Positions 26,439 to 34,889 of a stretch of DNA of 64,000 bases are shown piece after piece; within the stretch, counting starts at the first letter, position 1; each line of letters starts with the position of its first letter. The DNA is taken from the NCBI GenBank assembly GCA_951635545.1, contig OX620685.1, positions 992,001 through 1,056,000 on the forward strand. The letters are read 5' to 3'. The stretch is from CAG-873 sp910578365. Its GTDB lineage: Bacteria; Bacteroidota; Bacteroidia; Bacteroidales; Muribaculaceae. A model generated the notes under the pieces. The model ran no database searches and had not been told where the DNA came from. It saw only the letters and a list, made by a program, of their open reading frames with translations. The position numbers and the translations under genes were made by a program.

Positions 26439-26957
26439 TTACGCATTGGCCAGCGGAGCGGGCACGTTGTAGACACGCGCGGCCAGTTCCTGATCGAGCA
26501 TGTACAGAGCCATGCCGTTTTCGCCTATAAGTTTCAGACGGTCAATGAGGCCACGGGCAGTTTCCTCTTCCTCTACCTGCTCGCTTATGAACCAGTCGAG
26601 TTTTCCGCGGGTGGCATAGTCGTGTTCGACCTCGGCGAGTGCGTATATGCCGTTGATGAGCGATGTCACCTTCTGCTCGTGTGCCAGAGTATCCTCGTAA
26701 GCAGCCAGAGGCGACTCCCAGCTGTCGGGAACCTCGGCAATGGAAGCGAGAGCCACACGTCCGCCGCGCGAAAGCAGATAGTTGATGAAGATTTCGGCAT
26801 GCGCCTGCTCCTCTTTGAACTGTATACGGAACCAGTTGGCGATACCATGCAAGCCTTCACTCTCGAAGTGCATGGCCATGGCGAGATAAAGATAAGCCGA
26901 CCAGAATTCGGCGTTAATCTGGGCGTTGATAGCGTCCTGAATTTTAGGTGAAATCAT
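26439..26957 (-). CDS. ftnA: Ferritin
   Basis: The 172-aa protein has the ferroxidase-centre residues in AEFWSAYLYLAMAMHFE, FKEEQAHAEIFINYLL and the later EVEHDYATRGKLDWFISEQVEEEET. It stores iron and removes ferrous ions under oxidative stress. The start is the ATG at 26957; the frame can be extended three codons to a TTG, but ferritins normally begin MIS. A TACATTTG element (26990-26997) lies 33 bases upstream. It stands alone between terminators. Confidence 0.94.
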   Translation of the reverse strand: MISPKIQDAINAQINAEFWSAYLYLAMAMHFESEGLHGIANWFRIQFKEEQAHAEIFINYLLSRGGRVALASIAEVPDSWESPLAAYEDTLAHEQKVTSLINGIYALAEVEHDYATRGKLDWFISEQVEEEETARGLIDRLKLIGENGMALYMLDQELAARVYNVPAPLANA

Positions 26958-26989
26958 AATATTCAAAAGTTAATTTGGATTCTAAACTC

Positions 26990-26997
26990 CAAATGTA
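26990..26997 (-). promoter_or_regulatory. -7 element of the ferritin gene
   Basis: The minus strand reads TACATTTG, 33 bases before the ATG. The -33 region is only T-rich. Confidence 0.55.
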
Positions 26998-27058
26998 CAA
27001 AAAAACGAGCTTGTTTCAGCCGCAATAAAGTGAAATTTAGCAAAATTTATCATTTCGA

Positions 27059-27090
27059 TTTGGCCAAAAGAAAAAAAGTGATTAACTTTG
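27059..27090 (+). promoter_or_regulatory. Promoter of tRNA-Gln
   Basis: TTTG (27059-27062), exactly 20 bases, TAACTTTG (27083-27090). The tRNA begins 35 bases later. Confidence 0.75.
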
Positions 27091-27124
27091 CATCGCTTTT
27101 GGGCTTAGCCCGGGGCACAGTGTC

Positions 27125-27195
27125 AGTCTTATGGTGTAATGGTAGCACTACAGGTTTTGGTTCTGTCTGTCCAGGTTCGAATCCTGGTAAGACTA
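27125..27195 (+). tRNA. tRNA-Gln (anticodon TTG)
   Basis: A full cloverleaf folds: acceptor AGTCTTA/TAAGACT, D arm GTG...CAC, anticodon arm ACAGG-TTTTGGT-TCTGT with TTG in the loop, T arm CCAGG-TTCGAAT-CCTGG. CCA is not encoded. Confidence 0.96.
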
Positions 27196-27198
27196 CTG

Positions 27199-27237
27199 AA
27201 AAGCGCAGAGCCTCAGGCTCTGCGCTTTTGTTTTTTT
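27199..27237 (+). terminator. Terminator of tRNA-Gln
   Basis: A 14-bp stem (AAAAGCGCAGAGCC, loop TCA, complement) is followed by a run of seven T at 27231-27237. Confidence 0.93.
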
Positions 27238-27293
27238 AAGCGACACGTCTTATCGGCGTTATAGATAACTTCGACTCTTAAACTCTGAACAAT

Positions 27294-29813
27294 ATGAATA
27301 TCACCGACCGCATAATCGCGTGGTTCGAACGCCCGCGTGTATGGGGCTTCTTCCTGTCTGCAGCCATTATGGCCATAGTAGCCCTGGCATTCTTCTATCC
27401 CGACAACTTCGATGGCAACACTCTGCAGCAACCCGATATGGTGCAGGGAGCCGCCAACGGGCAGGAAGGCGCGGCCTTCGAGGAAGCCACAGGCGAGAAA
27501 GCCCTCTGGACCAACTCGCTCTTCGGCGGCATGCCCACATTCCAGATTTCGCCGTCATATCCGTCGAACGCCCTGTTCGAGTGGCTCAACGACCTCTACG
27601 GCCTGTGGCTGCCGGCTCCGTCGAACCTGCTGTTTATGATGATGTTCGGCTTCTTTATTTTGCTCTACGCCATGGACATGCGCTGGTATTACGCACTGCT
27701 GGGTTCGATAGCCTGGGGATTCTCGAGCTACTTTGTGATTATAATCGGCGCCGGACATATATGGAAATTCGTGACGCTTAGCTATATACCGCCTACAATA
27801 GCCGGTCTGGTGCTGTGCTACCGCGGTCGCTACCTGCCGGGTGCGGCGCTTACGGCCCTGTTCGCCATGCTGCAGCTCAACGCCAACCATCCGCAGATGT
27901 CGTACTACTTCGCTTTCGTAATGGCCGGCATGGCGCTTGCCTATCTGTGCAGCGCAGTCAAAGACAAAAAGGTAAAACAATGGCTCATTGCCACGGCCTG
28001 CCTGCTCGGAGCCGGTGTGCTGGCTCTGGGTGCGAACCTGCCGGCACTGTACAACACTTACGAATATGCCAAGGAAACCGACCGCGGAGCAAGCGAACTG
28101 GGAGCAAGCGCCGAAAGCGATAACGCTACCCAAGAAGCTGAAAGTGCCAAGGCTCCGACCGGAGGTATGGACTACAACCAGATTGTAGCCTGGAGCTACA
28201 CACCCTCAGAATCGCTGTCGCTGCTTGTACCGAATATTAAAGGCGGCGCAACCGCCCGACCGGCAGGCGGTGCCAACCAGCCTGTGACACTGTCGGAAAT
28301 CGTTGGCTCAGACGACGGAATCAACCCGCACGACGCCCAGATTATGCAGATGCTGCCGCAATACTTCAACGATACCGAGGGCACCAACGGCCCGGTATAT
28401 GTGGGAGCGATAGTGTGCATACTGTTTCTGTTAGGCTGCCTGATTGTCAAAGGCCCCATGAAGTGGGCACTGCTGATACTTACCCTGTTCTCGCTGCTGG
28501 CCGCCATGGGCCGCCACTTCGAGTGGTTCACGGATCTGCTGGTGTACAACCTGCCTATGTACAACAAGTTCCGCGCCGTGGAAAGCATACTTGTAATAGC
28601 CGAATTCACCATGCCACTGCTGGCAGTGATGGGCCTGAAAGAATTCTTAAGCGCCGAGAAGCCCTTTGAGAGATTCCGCTGGCAAGCCATCGTTTCGGCT
28701 GCAGTTCCGGCCGCGGTATGCCTGCTGGCCGTGATGGCTCCGGGCATAGCCGGCGATGCAATTACCTCGTACGAGAAAGAGGCTCTGCTGTCGTACAACC
28801 AACAGGGTTACATAGCCGACTACGCCTCGCTTATAGGCAAGATAGAGTCGCTGCGCTACGGCCTGGTACAGTCCGACGCATGGCGTTCGCTGCTGTTCAT
28901 CTTCCTTGCCGCCGCAACTCTGTATGCCGTATGCAAAGGCTGGCTGAAACGCACATCTGCCGTGTGCGCCTTGGCCGCTCTGGTGCTGATTGACCTTTAC
29001 AGCGTCGACCACCGCTACGTCGACAGCGAGAACTTTGTTAAGAACTCGATACAGCTCTCCGACCCGCTGGCCGCCGATGCCCTCGACATGGAGATACTCC
29101 AGGACAAAGACCTGTCGTACCGCGTGGCCGACTTCGACAATTTCGGTTCGGCGCGCCGCAGCTACTACCACAAGATGGTGGGCGGCTACCACGCAGCCAA
29201 ACTCGGTCGCTACAACGACCTTATCACCCACAACGCAATCACATCGCCCCAGATACTCGACATGCTCAACACCCGCTATGTGATTCTCAACGGCCAGGTA
29301 TCAAAGAACCCGCACGCACTGGGCAACGGCTGGTTCGTGGGCGATATCAGATACGTCGACGGCGCCAAAGCCGAATTCGACACCCTGCAGCAGCTCGACC
29401 CCGGCAGCTCGGCCGTGGCCGACGCGCGCTTCAAGAGCATACTCGGCCAGGCATCAACCACCACTGAGGGCGATGCCGTGACACTTACCGGCTATACCCC
29501 CAACCGTCTTAGCTACGATGTCAAAAGCGCCAACGGAGGCGTGGCCGTATTCTCCGAAGTATATTTCCCCTGGGGCTGGCACGCCACCATCGACGGCGAA
29601 CCCGCCGAGCTGGGTCGAGTAAACTATATACTCCGCGCCATGCGTATTCCCGCCGGCGACCATAAGGTAGAGATGGTGTTCGACCCGGAGTCGCTGCACG
29701 TTACCGGCGGCATAGCCTACGCCAGCGTCACACTCATATACCTGTTGCTGGCAGGCGCCATATTCATGCCGGTGCTCAGAAATAAAAAATCAGCCGACAT
29801 TAAAAACAGATAA
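27294..29813 (+). CDS. YfhO-family polytopic membrane protein
   Basis: The 839-aa protein has about twelve membrane helices. The pattern PDMVQGAANGQEG with SLFGGMPTFQISP follows the first helix, and a large C-terminal soluble domain ends before a last helix. YfhO proteins resemble GT-C glycosyltransferases and help decorate envelope polymers, but the substrate here is unknown. A Glu/Ala/Ser-rich insert (about 258-285) lies in an external loop. A weak TAACTTCG lies 20-27 bases upstream. The methyltransferase-like gene follows after about 27 bases, where a 16-base unit is duplicated in tandem. Confidence 0.9.
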   Translation: MNITDRIIAWFERPRVWGFFLSAAIMAIVALAFFYPDNFDGNTLQQPDMVQGAANGQEGAAFEEATGEKALWTNSLFGGMPTFQISPSYPSNALFEWLNDLYGLWLPAPSNLLFMMMFGFFILLYAMDMRWYYALLGSIAWGFSSYFVIIIGAGHIWKFVTLSYIPPTIAGLVLCYRGRYLPGAALTALFAMLQLNANHPQMSYYFAFVMAGMALAYLCSAVKDKKVKQWLIATACLLGAGVLALGANLPALYNTYEYAKETDRGASELGASAESDNATQEAESAKAPTGGMDYNQIVAWSYTPSESLSLLVPNIKGGATARPAGGANQPVTLSEIVGSDDGINPHDAQIMQMLPQYFNDTEGTNGPVYVGAIVCILFLLGCLIVKGPMKWALLILTLFSLLAAMGRHFEWFTDLLVYNLPMYNKFRAVESILVIAEFTMPLLAVMGLKEFLSAEKPFERFRWQAIVSAAVPAAVCLLAVMAPGIAGDAITSYEKEALLSYNQQGYIADYASLIGKIESLRYGLVQSDAWRSLLFIFLAAATLYAVCKGWLKRTSAVCALAALVLIDLYSVDHRYVDSENFVKNSIQLSDPLAADALDMEILQDKDLSYRVADFDNFGSARRSYYHKMVGGYHAAKLGRYNDLITHNAITSPQILDMLNTRYVILNGQVSKNPHALGNGWFVGDIRYVDGAKAEFDTLQQLDPGSSAVADARFKSILGQASTTTEGDAVTLTGYTPNRLSYDVKSANGGVAVFSEVYFPWGWHATIDGEPAELGRVNYILRAMRIPAGDHKVEMVFDPESLHVTGGIAYASVTLIYLLLAGAIFMPVLRNKKSADIKNR

Positions 29814-29840
29814 CATTGAAAACAGATAACATTGAAAAAA

Positions 29841-30350
29841 ATGTTCGGCTGGTATCTAAGGTGGCGACACGGAAAAGGATTTGGAGTACATTCGCCCTTT
29901 GCCTTCGACTTTTTGCGTTCGGAGCTTCGTGCCCCGCGCGGCTACGCATATTACGACTACGACAGCCTGCCTGAAAGCGACATCTACAGCCGCGACACCA
30001 TGCGCCTGCTATACCGCGTGCTACTGCGTCTGCGTCCACAGCGAATTTGCATCATAGGCTGCGACCGGGCTTTAGCCGACATAGTGTCGCGTGCGTGCCC
30101 CTACGCCCGACAGGCATCCGTCACCGAGGCCGACATGCTGATAGTAGCCAACGAAAAGGATGCCATAGCAGCCCAATCCCAAGCCCACCTGCTTATACTG
30201 CCGCCCTACGGCCGCACCAAAATGAGGCTGTGGCACTCAAAACTGCGTAGCGCCCAGCGAGGCATGAGTTTTGGCTGCCGCCATAGCCGCGCCCTTATAT
30301 TTGTGGCTAATCCGAAACTGCCGCGACAGGACTTCGACATCCGCTTTTGA
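29841..30350 (+). CDS. Shortened class-I methyltransferase-like protein
   Basis: The 169-aa product begins like a Bacteroidota methyltransferase family (RHGKGFGVHSPFAFDFL) and ends like it (GMSFGCRHSRALIFVANPKLPRQDF). The middle is about 70-90 residues shorter than usual, and no clear SAM-binding GxGxG loop remains (IIGCDRALADIV at that site). It may be a degenerate or repurposed copy. The ATG at 29841 is used; a TTG at 29832 lies inside a tandem duplication (about 29804-29836) of the unit AAACAGATAACATTGA. Confidence 0.6.
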   Translation: MFGWYLRWRHGKGFGVHSPFAFDFLRSELRAPRGYAYYDYDSLPESDIYSRDTMRLLYRVLLRLRPQRICIIGCDRALADIVSRACPYARQASVTEADMLIVANEKDAIAAQSQAHLLILPPYGRTKMRLWHSKLRSAQRGMSFGCRHSRALIFVANPKLPRQDFDIRF

Positions 30351-30388
30351 ATATTTTTCAAAAAAACAGAAAAAAAATCTGCGCAAAA

Positions 30389-30420
30389 TTTGCGTATGTA
30401 AAAAAATTACACTAATTTTG
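30389..30420 (+). promoter_or_regulatory. Promoter of the tRNA-Asn pair
   Basis: TTTG (30389-30392), 20 bases, TAATTTTG (30413-30420). A CCCC-GAAA-GGGG hairpin (30431-30442) lies in the short leader. Confidence 0.75.
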
Positions 30421-30455
30421 CAGCGCAAATCCCCGAAAGGGGTGATATAAACACT

Positions 30456-30529
30456 GCTTCAATAGCTCAGTCGGTTAGAGCATCTGACTGTTAATCAGAG
30501 GGTCGTTGGTTCGAGTCCATCTTGAAGCG
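30456..30529 (+). tRNA. tRNA-Asn (anticodon GTT), first copy
   Basis: The acceptor GCTTCAA/TTGAAGC, the D arm with AGCTCAGTCGGTTAGAGC, the anticodon arm CTGAC-TGTTAAT-CAGAG and the T arm with GGTTCGAGTCC form a full cloverleaf. CCA is not encoded. Confidence 0.96.
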
Positions 30530-30559
30530 CTTCATTTTCGCTTTTTGTTTATATCTTTT

Positions 30560-30633
30560 GCTTCAATAGCTCAGTCGGTTAGAGCATCTGACTGTTAATC
30601 AGAGGGTCGTTGGTTCGAGTCCATCTTGAAGCG
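30560..30633 (+). tRNA. tRNA-Asn (anticodon GTT), second copy
   Basis: All 74 bases are identical to the first copy, 30 bases downstream. Both are probably made from one precursor transcript and point to a recent tandem duplication. Confidence 0.96.
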
Positions 30634-30635
30634 CC

Positions 30636-30670
30636 TTAGGAGTCTGCATCTGCAGGCTCCTAATTTTTTA
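30636..30670 (+). terminator. Terminator of the tRNA-Asn pair
   Basis: Hairpin TTAGGAGTCTGCA / TGCAGGCTCCTAA with a two-base loop and one mismatch, followed by a T run. Confidence 0.9.
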
Positions 30671-30733
30671 TACCTTTTCTTTTCTCCTTACCAAAAAATT
30701 TTGTAAGTTTGTGTTTCCAAACATTCATTGATT

Positions 30734-31336
30734 ATGACAGCACAAGACTACTACAATATTTTCGAACACTCTACTGCGGACTACCATCTTGCGGACAACG
30801 TCGACGCGCCATCGCCCAACCCCTTCGATGCCGGTTCGTTCGAACACACCCTTTATGCCAAGAACTTTATCGATGCCGTACAGTGGCACCTCGAAGACAT
30901 AATCCGCGACCCCAACATCGACCCCGTGGAGGCGCTGGCTCTCAAACGCCGTATCGACCGCTCGAACCAGGACCGCACCGACATGGTGGAGGAATTCGAC
31001 ACCTATTTCCGCGAGAAGTTCGCCGGAGTCAGCGTGGCCCCCGACGCCACCATCAACACAGAGTCGCCCGCATGGGCCCTCGACCGACTGAGCATTCTGG
31101 CCCTGAAGATATATCACATGCAGGCCGAGGCCAATCGTACCGATGCCGACGCCGCACACCGCAGCCGCTGCGCGGCAAAGCTGGCAGTGCTGCTCGAACA
31201 ACGCTCCGACCTGGTGACAGCAATCGACCAGCTCCTCGCCGACATGGCCGCCGGACGAAAATACATGAAGGTATACCGACAGATGAAAATGTACAACGAC
31301 GCCGATACCAATCCGGTGCTCTATGCAAAAAAATAA
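30734..31336 (+). CDS. DUF4254 protein
   Basis: The 200-aa, mostly helical protein carries the DUF4254 pattern: NPFDAGSFEHTLYAKNFIDAVQWHLEDIIRDP-type spacing, then ALALKRRIDRSNQDRTDMVE and a C-terminal YMKVYRQMKMYND. The role is unknown. In Bacteroidota it often precedes a GT9 glycosyltransferase, as here, where the frames overlap by 14 bases, so a part in envelope-glycan assembly is likely (inference). TAAGTTTG at 30704-30711 is the probable -7 element. Confidence 0.88.
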   Translation: MTAQDYYNIFEHSTADYHLADNVDAPSPNPFDAGSFEHTLYAKNFIDAVQWHLEDIIRDPNIDPVEALALKRRIDRSNQDRTDMVEEFDTYFREKFAGVSVAPDATINTESPAWALDRLSILALKIYHMQAEANRTDADAAHRSRCAAKLAVLLEQRSDLVTAIDQLLADMAAGRKYMKVYRQMKMYNDADTNPVLYAKK

Positions 31337-32456
31337 CACCCCTACCTCCAACACCCTCGGACTGATTACAGTGCTGGCCGCGCGATTCTCCGCCATAGGC
31401 GACGTGGCCATGACCGTGCCGGTGCTTTACAGCGTGGCACGGTGCTACCCCGACGTGCGGTTTGTGTTCGTGACCAGGCCTTCAATGACATCGATTTTCA
31501 TCAACCGCCCCGACAATCTTATAGTCGTAGGGGCCGATGTGAAAACCGACTACGTAGGCCTCGGAGGACTCCGACGCCTTATTTCGGAACTGAAAAAGGA
31601 ATACGATTTCGACGCCTTCGCCGACCTGCACGATGTAATACGCACCCGAATCATGGGCTTTTTCTGCCGGCTGCAGCGCACCCGCGTAAGCCGCATCAAC
31701 AAAGGGCGGCAAGGACGTAAAGCCCTTACCCGCGTACGCAACAAGGTAATGCTGCCTCTGCTGTCGAGCCGTGCGCGCTACCGCGAGGTTTTCCACCGGC
31801 TGGGCCTGCCGGTCGACTACCGCTTCGACGGTCTGTACGACGGCCATGCCATGGCTCCGGCCGACGACTTCGCCTGCATCTGCGAATCCCGCCCCAATGG
31901 CGAACGATGGATTGGCATAGCGCCATTTGCGGCACATAAAGGCAAAATATACCCGCCCGAAAAAATGGAGGAAGTGGTAAAAGGCCTATGTGAAAGCCCC
32001 GGAGCAACCCGGGTGTTTCTGTTCGGAGGCGGAGGCGAGGAAGCAGAAATTCTCAACAGCTGGGCCGAAAAATACCACGGAGTAACCTCTCTGGCCGGCA
32101 AGCGCTACGGATTCGCGGCCGAACTGGCTCTGATGAACCACCTCGACCTGATGTTGAGCATGGACTCGTCGAACATGCATCTGGCTGCCATTGCAGGCAC
32201 ACGCACCATTACCGTGTGGGGCGCCACCCACCCCTACTGCGGCTTTATGGGATGGCGCCAGAGCGATGCCGACTGCATTCAGCTGCCCATGAGCTGCCGA
32301 CCCTGCTCGGTGTTCGGCAACAAGCCTTGCCTCCGCGGCGACTATCTCTGCCTCAATGCCATACGGCCAGCAGAGATTCTCAAAGTTATTTCCGGCGCCC
32401 ATGCAGAGATTGTCAAGGGGCAGTGTCCGCAGAGTCAAGACTGCGTGAAACATTAA
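31323..32456 (+). CDS. Glycosyltransferase family 9 (LPS heptosyltransferase-like)
   Basis: The 377-aa enzyme has the GT9 start LAARFSAIGDVAMTVPVLYS, the donor-site region IGIAPFAAHKGKIYPPEKM, and the motif LMLSMDSSNMHLAAIAGTRTITVWGATHPYCG. GT9 enzymes add heptose or related sugars to the lipopolysaccharide core from the cytoplasmic side. Four cysteines near the end (SCRPCSVFGNKPC, GDYLC) match those of related transferases. It overlaps DUF4254 and is followed 6 bases later by ruvB. Confidence 0.92.
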   Translation: MQKNNTPTSNTLGLITVLAARFSAIGDVAMTVPVLYSVARCYPDVRFVFVTRPSMTSIFINRPDNLIVVGADVKTDYVGLGGLRRLISELKKEYDFDAFADLHDVIRTRIMGFFCRLQRTRVSRINKGRQGRKALTRVRNKVMLPLLSSRARYREVFHRLGLPVDYRFDGLYDGHAMAPADDFACICESRPNGERWIGIAPFAAHKGKIYPPEKMEEVVKGLCESPGATRVFLFGGGGEEAEILNSWAEKYHGVTSLAGKRYGFAAELALMNHLDLMLSMDSSNMHLAAIAGTRTITVWGATHPYCGFMGWRQSDADCIQLPMSCRPCSVFGNKPCLRGDYLCLNAIRPAEILKVISGAHAEIVKGQCPQSQDCVKH

Positions 32457-32462
32457 AAAATT

Positions 32463-33479
32463 ATGCAAGAAGATTTCAACATACGAGAAAATGCGCCCGA
32501 CCGCGACTTCGAGAAAGCCCTGCGCCCGGGCAGTTTCGAATCGTTCAACGGACAGGAAAAGATAATCGAGAACCTCAGGGTATTCGTCAGCGCTGCACGC
32601 ATGCGCGGCGAGGCCCTTGACCATATACTGCTGTTCGGCCCTCCGGGTCTGGGCAAGACCACACTATCCGGTATCATAGCCAACGAACTGGGCGTGGGCA
32701 TGAAGATTACATCAGGCCCCGTGCTCGACAAACCCGGCGACCTCGCCGGCATACTTACTTCGCTCGAAGAGAACGACGTGCTGTTCATCGACGAAATCCA
32801 CCGCCTAAGCCCTGTAGTGGAGGAATATCTCTACTCCGCTATGGAGGACTACCGCATCGACATAATGATTGACAAAGGCCCCGGCGCGCGCACGGTCCAA
32901 CTCAGTCTGAGTCCGTTCACACTTGTAGGCGCCACCACCCGCAGCGGACTGCTCACCTCGCCCCTGCGCGCCCGATTCGGTATCAGCTGCCACCTGGAGT
33001 ATTACGACCACGAAATTCTTCGCCGCATCATCAGCCGCTCGGCATCGCTGCTTGATGTAGGCTGCAGTCTTGAAGCCGCGCAGGAGATAGCTCTGCGCAG
33101 CCGCGGCACACCCCGTATAGCCAACTCGCTGCTGCGTCGCGTACGCGACTTCGCCCAGGTCAAGGGCAATGGCTCAATCGATGTGGAAATAGCCCGTTAT
33201 GCCCTTGAGGCCCTGAATATCGACCGCTACGGCCTTGACGAAATCGACAATAAGATACTCAACACCATCATCACCAAATTCCACGGTGGCCCGGTTGGAC
33301 TCAACACCATAGCCACCGCCCTGGGCGAAGACCCCGGCACCATAGAGGACGTGTATGAGCCTTATCTGATAAAAGAAGGCTTTATAAAACGCACTCCACG
33401 CGGCCGCGAGGTAACGAACCTCGCCTATAAGCATCTGGGCAAGAACCCTCTGGACAATGAATCGCTCTTTGACATTTAG
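32463..33479 (+). CDS. ruvB: Holliday junction branch-migration ATPase RuvB
   Basis: The 338-aa motor has LRPGSFESFNGQEKI, Walker A FGPPGLGKTT, Walker B LFIDEIHRLS, sensor VGATTRSGLL and the arginine finger in RARFG, then the winged-helix tail. It drives branch migration with RuvA. It lies between GT9 and a flippase gene. In Bacteroidota ruvB is often followed directly by such a flippase; here an IS110-family element separates them. Confidence 0.97.
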   Translation: MQEDFNIRENAPDRDFEKALRPGSFESFNGQEKIIENLRVFVSAARMRGEALDHILLFGPPGLGKTTLSGIIANELGVGMKITSGPVLDKPGDLAGILTSLEENDVLFIDEIHRLSPVVEEYLYSAMEDYRIDIMIDKGPGARTVQLSLSPFTLVGATTRSGLLTSPLRARFGISCHLEYYDHEILRRIISRSASLLDVGCSLEAAQEIALRSRGTPRIANSLLRRVRDFAQVKGNGSIDVEIARYALEALNIDRYGLDEIDNKILNTIITKFHGGPVGLNTIATALGEDPGTIEDVYEPYLIKEGFIKRTPRGREVTNLAYKHLGKNPLDNESLFDI

Positions 33480-34889
33480 CTAAATACGAACTATATTAAA
33501 ATCCAAATAAAATGAGGCAAAAATTACATCCACCTTAGATTATTTGAGAATAGTCATGCCTCCGTCCGCTCTTGGGGGCGGTTTAGGCCGCCCCCGCCGC
33601 TGGGGCATCCCCTCGCCAGAAGGAGAGAGGAAGTGTTCAGACGGTGGTATCAGGTTTCGTAGAGACGAAACCGTCGATATATGAATTATTGGATGTCACA
33701 ACAGCAAAAGCCTGTCTGACGAGTTTGTTTGCTACGGCAATCATGGCAACCTTGCCGGATTTTCCATTGCCTCGTAATCGTTGGTAGCATTCCTTGCACG
33801 CCTTGTTGTGCTGACTTGCTGACCATGCCGCCACATAAAGCATTGAACGCAGAGTCTCATCACCGTTACGGTTGATATGTCCCCGGATGTTTATGCTCGT
33901 GCCGGACTGTTCTATTGTTGGACAGATACCGATAAAGCGGGACAACTGCTTGGCATTGTCGAAGTAGGTAAAGCCTCCGGTAGCTATAATCAGTGCTGTG
34001 GCAAGCGTAACTCCGATACCTTTTATTGAGGTAAGAAGTTTCAGCTGCCTGTCAAACACATCGGTCACGACCGCTTCCATTTCCTGCTGCATGTACTTGA
34101 TCTGCTTTTCAAGGAAAGTTACGGTCTGCTTCAGTGAGGTCAGACATTTCTTGTCCTTAACCGGCAGAGGTTCAAGAGATGAGAATAGATTCTTTGTCGC
34201 TGTCAGTTGCTTCTGGAGCTGACGCAGGACTGTTTTCTTCTGCTTCAGAATCATTATCTGTTCTGATGGGAACTTATAGGGTTCAGGCTTGAACCTCTCC
34301 CCGAAATCGGCAATGAGACAAGCGTCTTTGGAATCCGTCTTGGTTACGGACATCATCACGCGGGCATAGTTCTTAATCTTCTTCGGATTGATGAGGCTTG
34401 CCCGGATGCCCGACTTGTCAAGAAGATAAAGAAGGAGGAAACAGTAGTTGCCTGTCGCCTCCATCACGCAGTGGTGGATGGCAGGGTCAAGCTTCGAGAT
34501 GAACCTGCGGATGCCTTTAGCATCATTTGGGAAGGTCTCGGTACGGTAGCTTTTCCCGTGAAGGAAGGCTGCTACAAAAGTCGCTTTGCTGATGTCGATG
34601 CCTATGTATGTCATATTATCAAATCTTTTGTCAGGAACTACATCTTTTGCACTCTCGTCGCAAACACGGGGTCGGTTTCACCGCCCCAACGAACTATCCA
34701 GTCTTTAGATGTAAAAGCATGGGGACCTATCGTACTTAATGGAGTCAACCAACATGACATCTGCCTTATTCCATGCTTGAATATCCTGAAATTTGAAGTT
34801 GAAATTATTCAAAAACATTTAACCGTACAAATGTACGACATGACAAAATCTGAAAACATCGAATTTCATCAATACATAGACCAACAGCT
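33480..34889 (-). mobile_element. IS110-family element between ruvB and the flippase (ends unresolved)
   Basis: A complete IS110-type transposase gene lies in reverse orientation, with about 157 bases of non-coding DNA behind it and about 275 in front. The sequence in front holds a hairpin GGGGTCGGT...ACCGCCCC (34668-34687), where IS110-group elements encode their bridge RNA. A similar GGGGGCGG/CCGCCCCC hairpin sits at 33574-33595 near the other end. IS110 elements lack clear inverted repeats, so the limits cannot be read; the coordinates give the gap that contains it. Confidence 0.65.
33637..34614 (-). CDS. IS110-family transposase
   Basis: The 325-aa protein has the RuvC-like DEDD residues in YIGIDISKATFVAAF, HCVMEATGNY and VTKTDSKDACLIA. 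A coiled region (about 115-190) follows, then the C-terminal transposase_20 domain with the catalytic serine in IEQSGTSINIRGHINRNG. Such recombinases are guided by an RNA from the element's own end. The gene is intact and has full length. Confidence 0.93.
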   Translation of the reverse strand: MTYIGIDISKATFVAAFLHGKSYRTETFPNDAKGIRRFISKLDPAIHHCVMEATGNYCFLLLYLLDKSGIRASLINPKKIKNYARVMMSVTKTDSKDACLIADFGERFKPEPYKFPSEQIMILKQKKTVLRQLQKQLTATKNLFSSLEPLPVKDKKCLTSLKQTVTFLEKQIKYMQQEMEAVVTDVFDRQLKLLTSIKGIGVTLATALIIATGGFTYFDNAKQLSRFIGICPTIEQSGTSINIRGHINRNGDETLRSMLYVAAWSASQHNKACKECYQRLRGNGKSGKVAMIAVANKLVRQAFAVVTSNNSYIDGFVSTKPDTTV

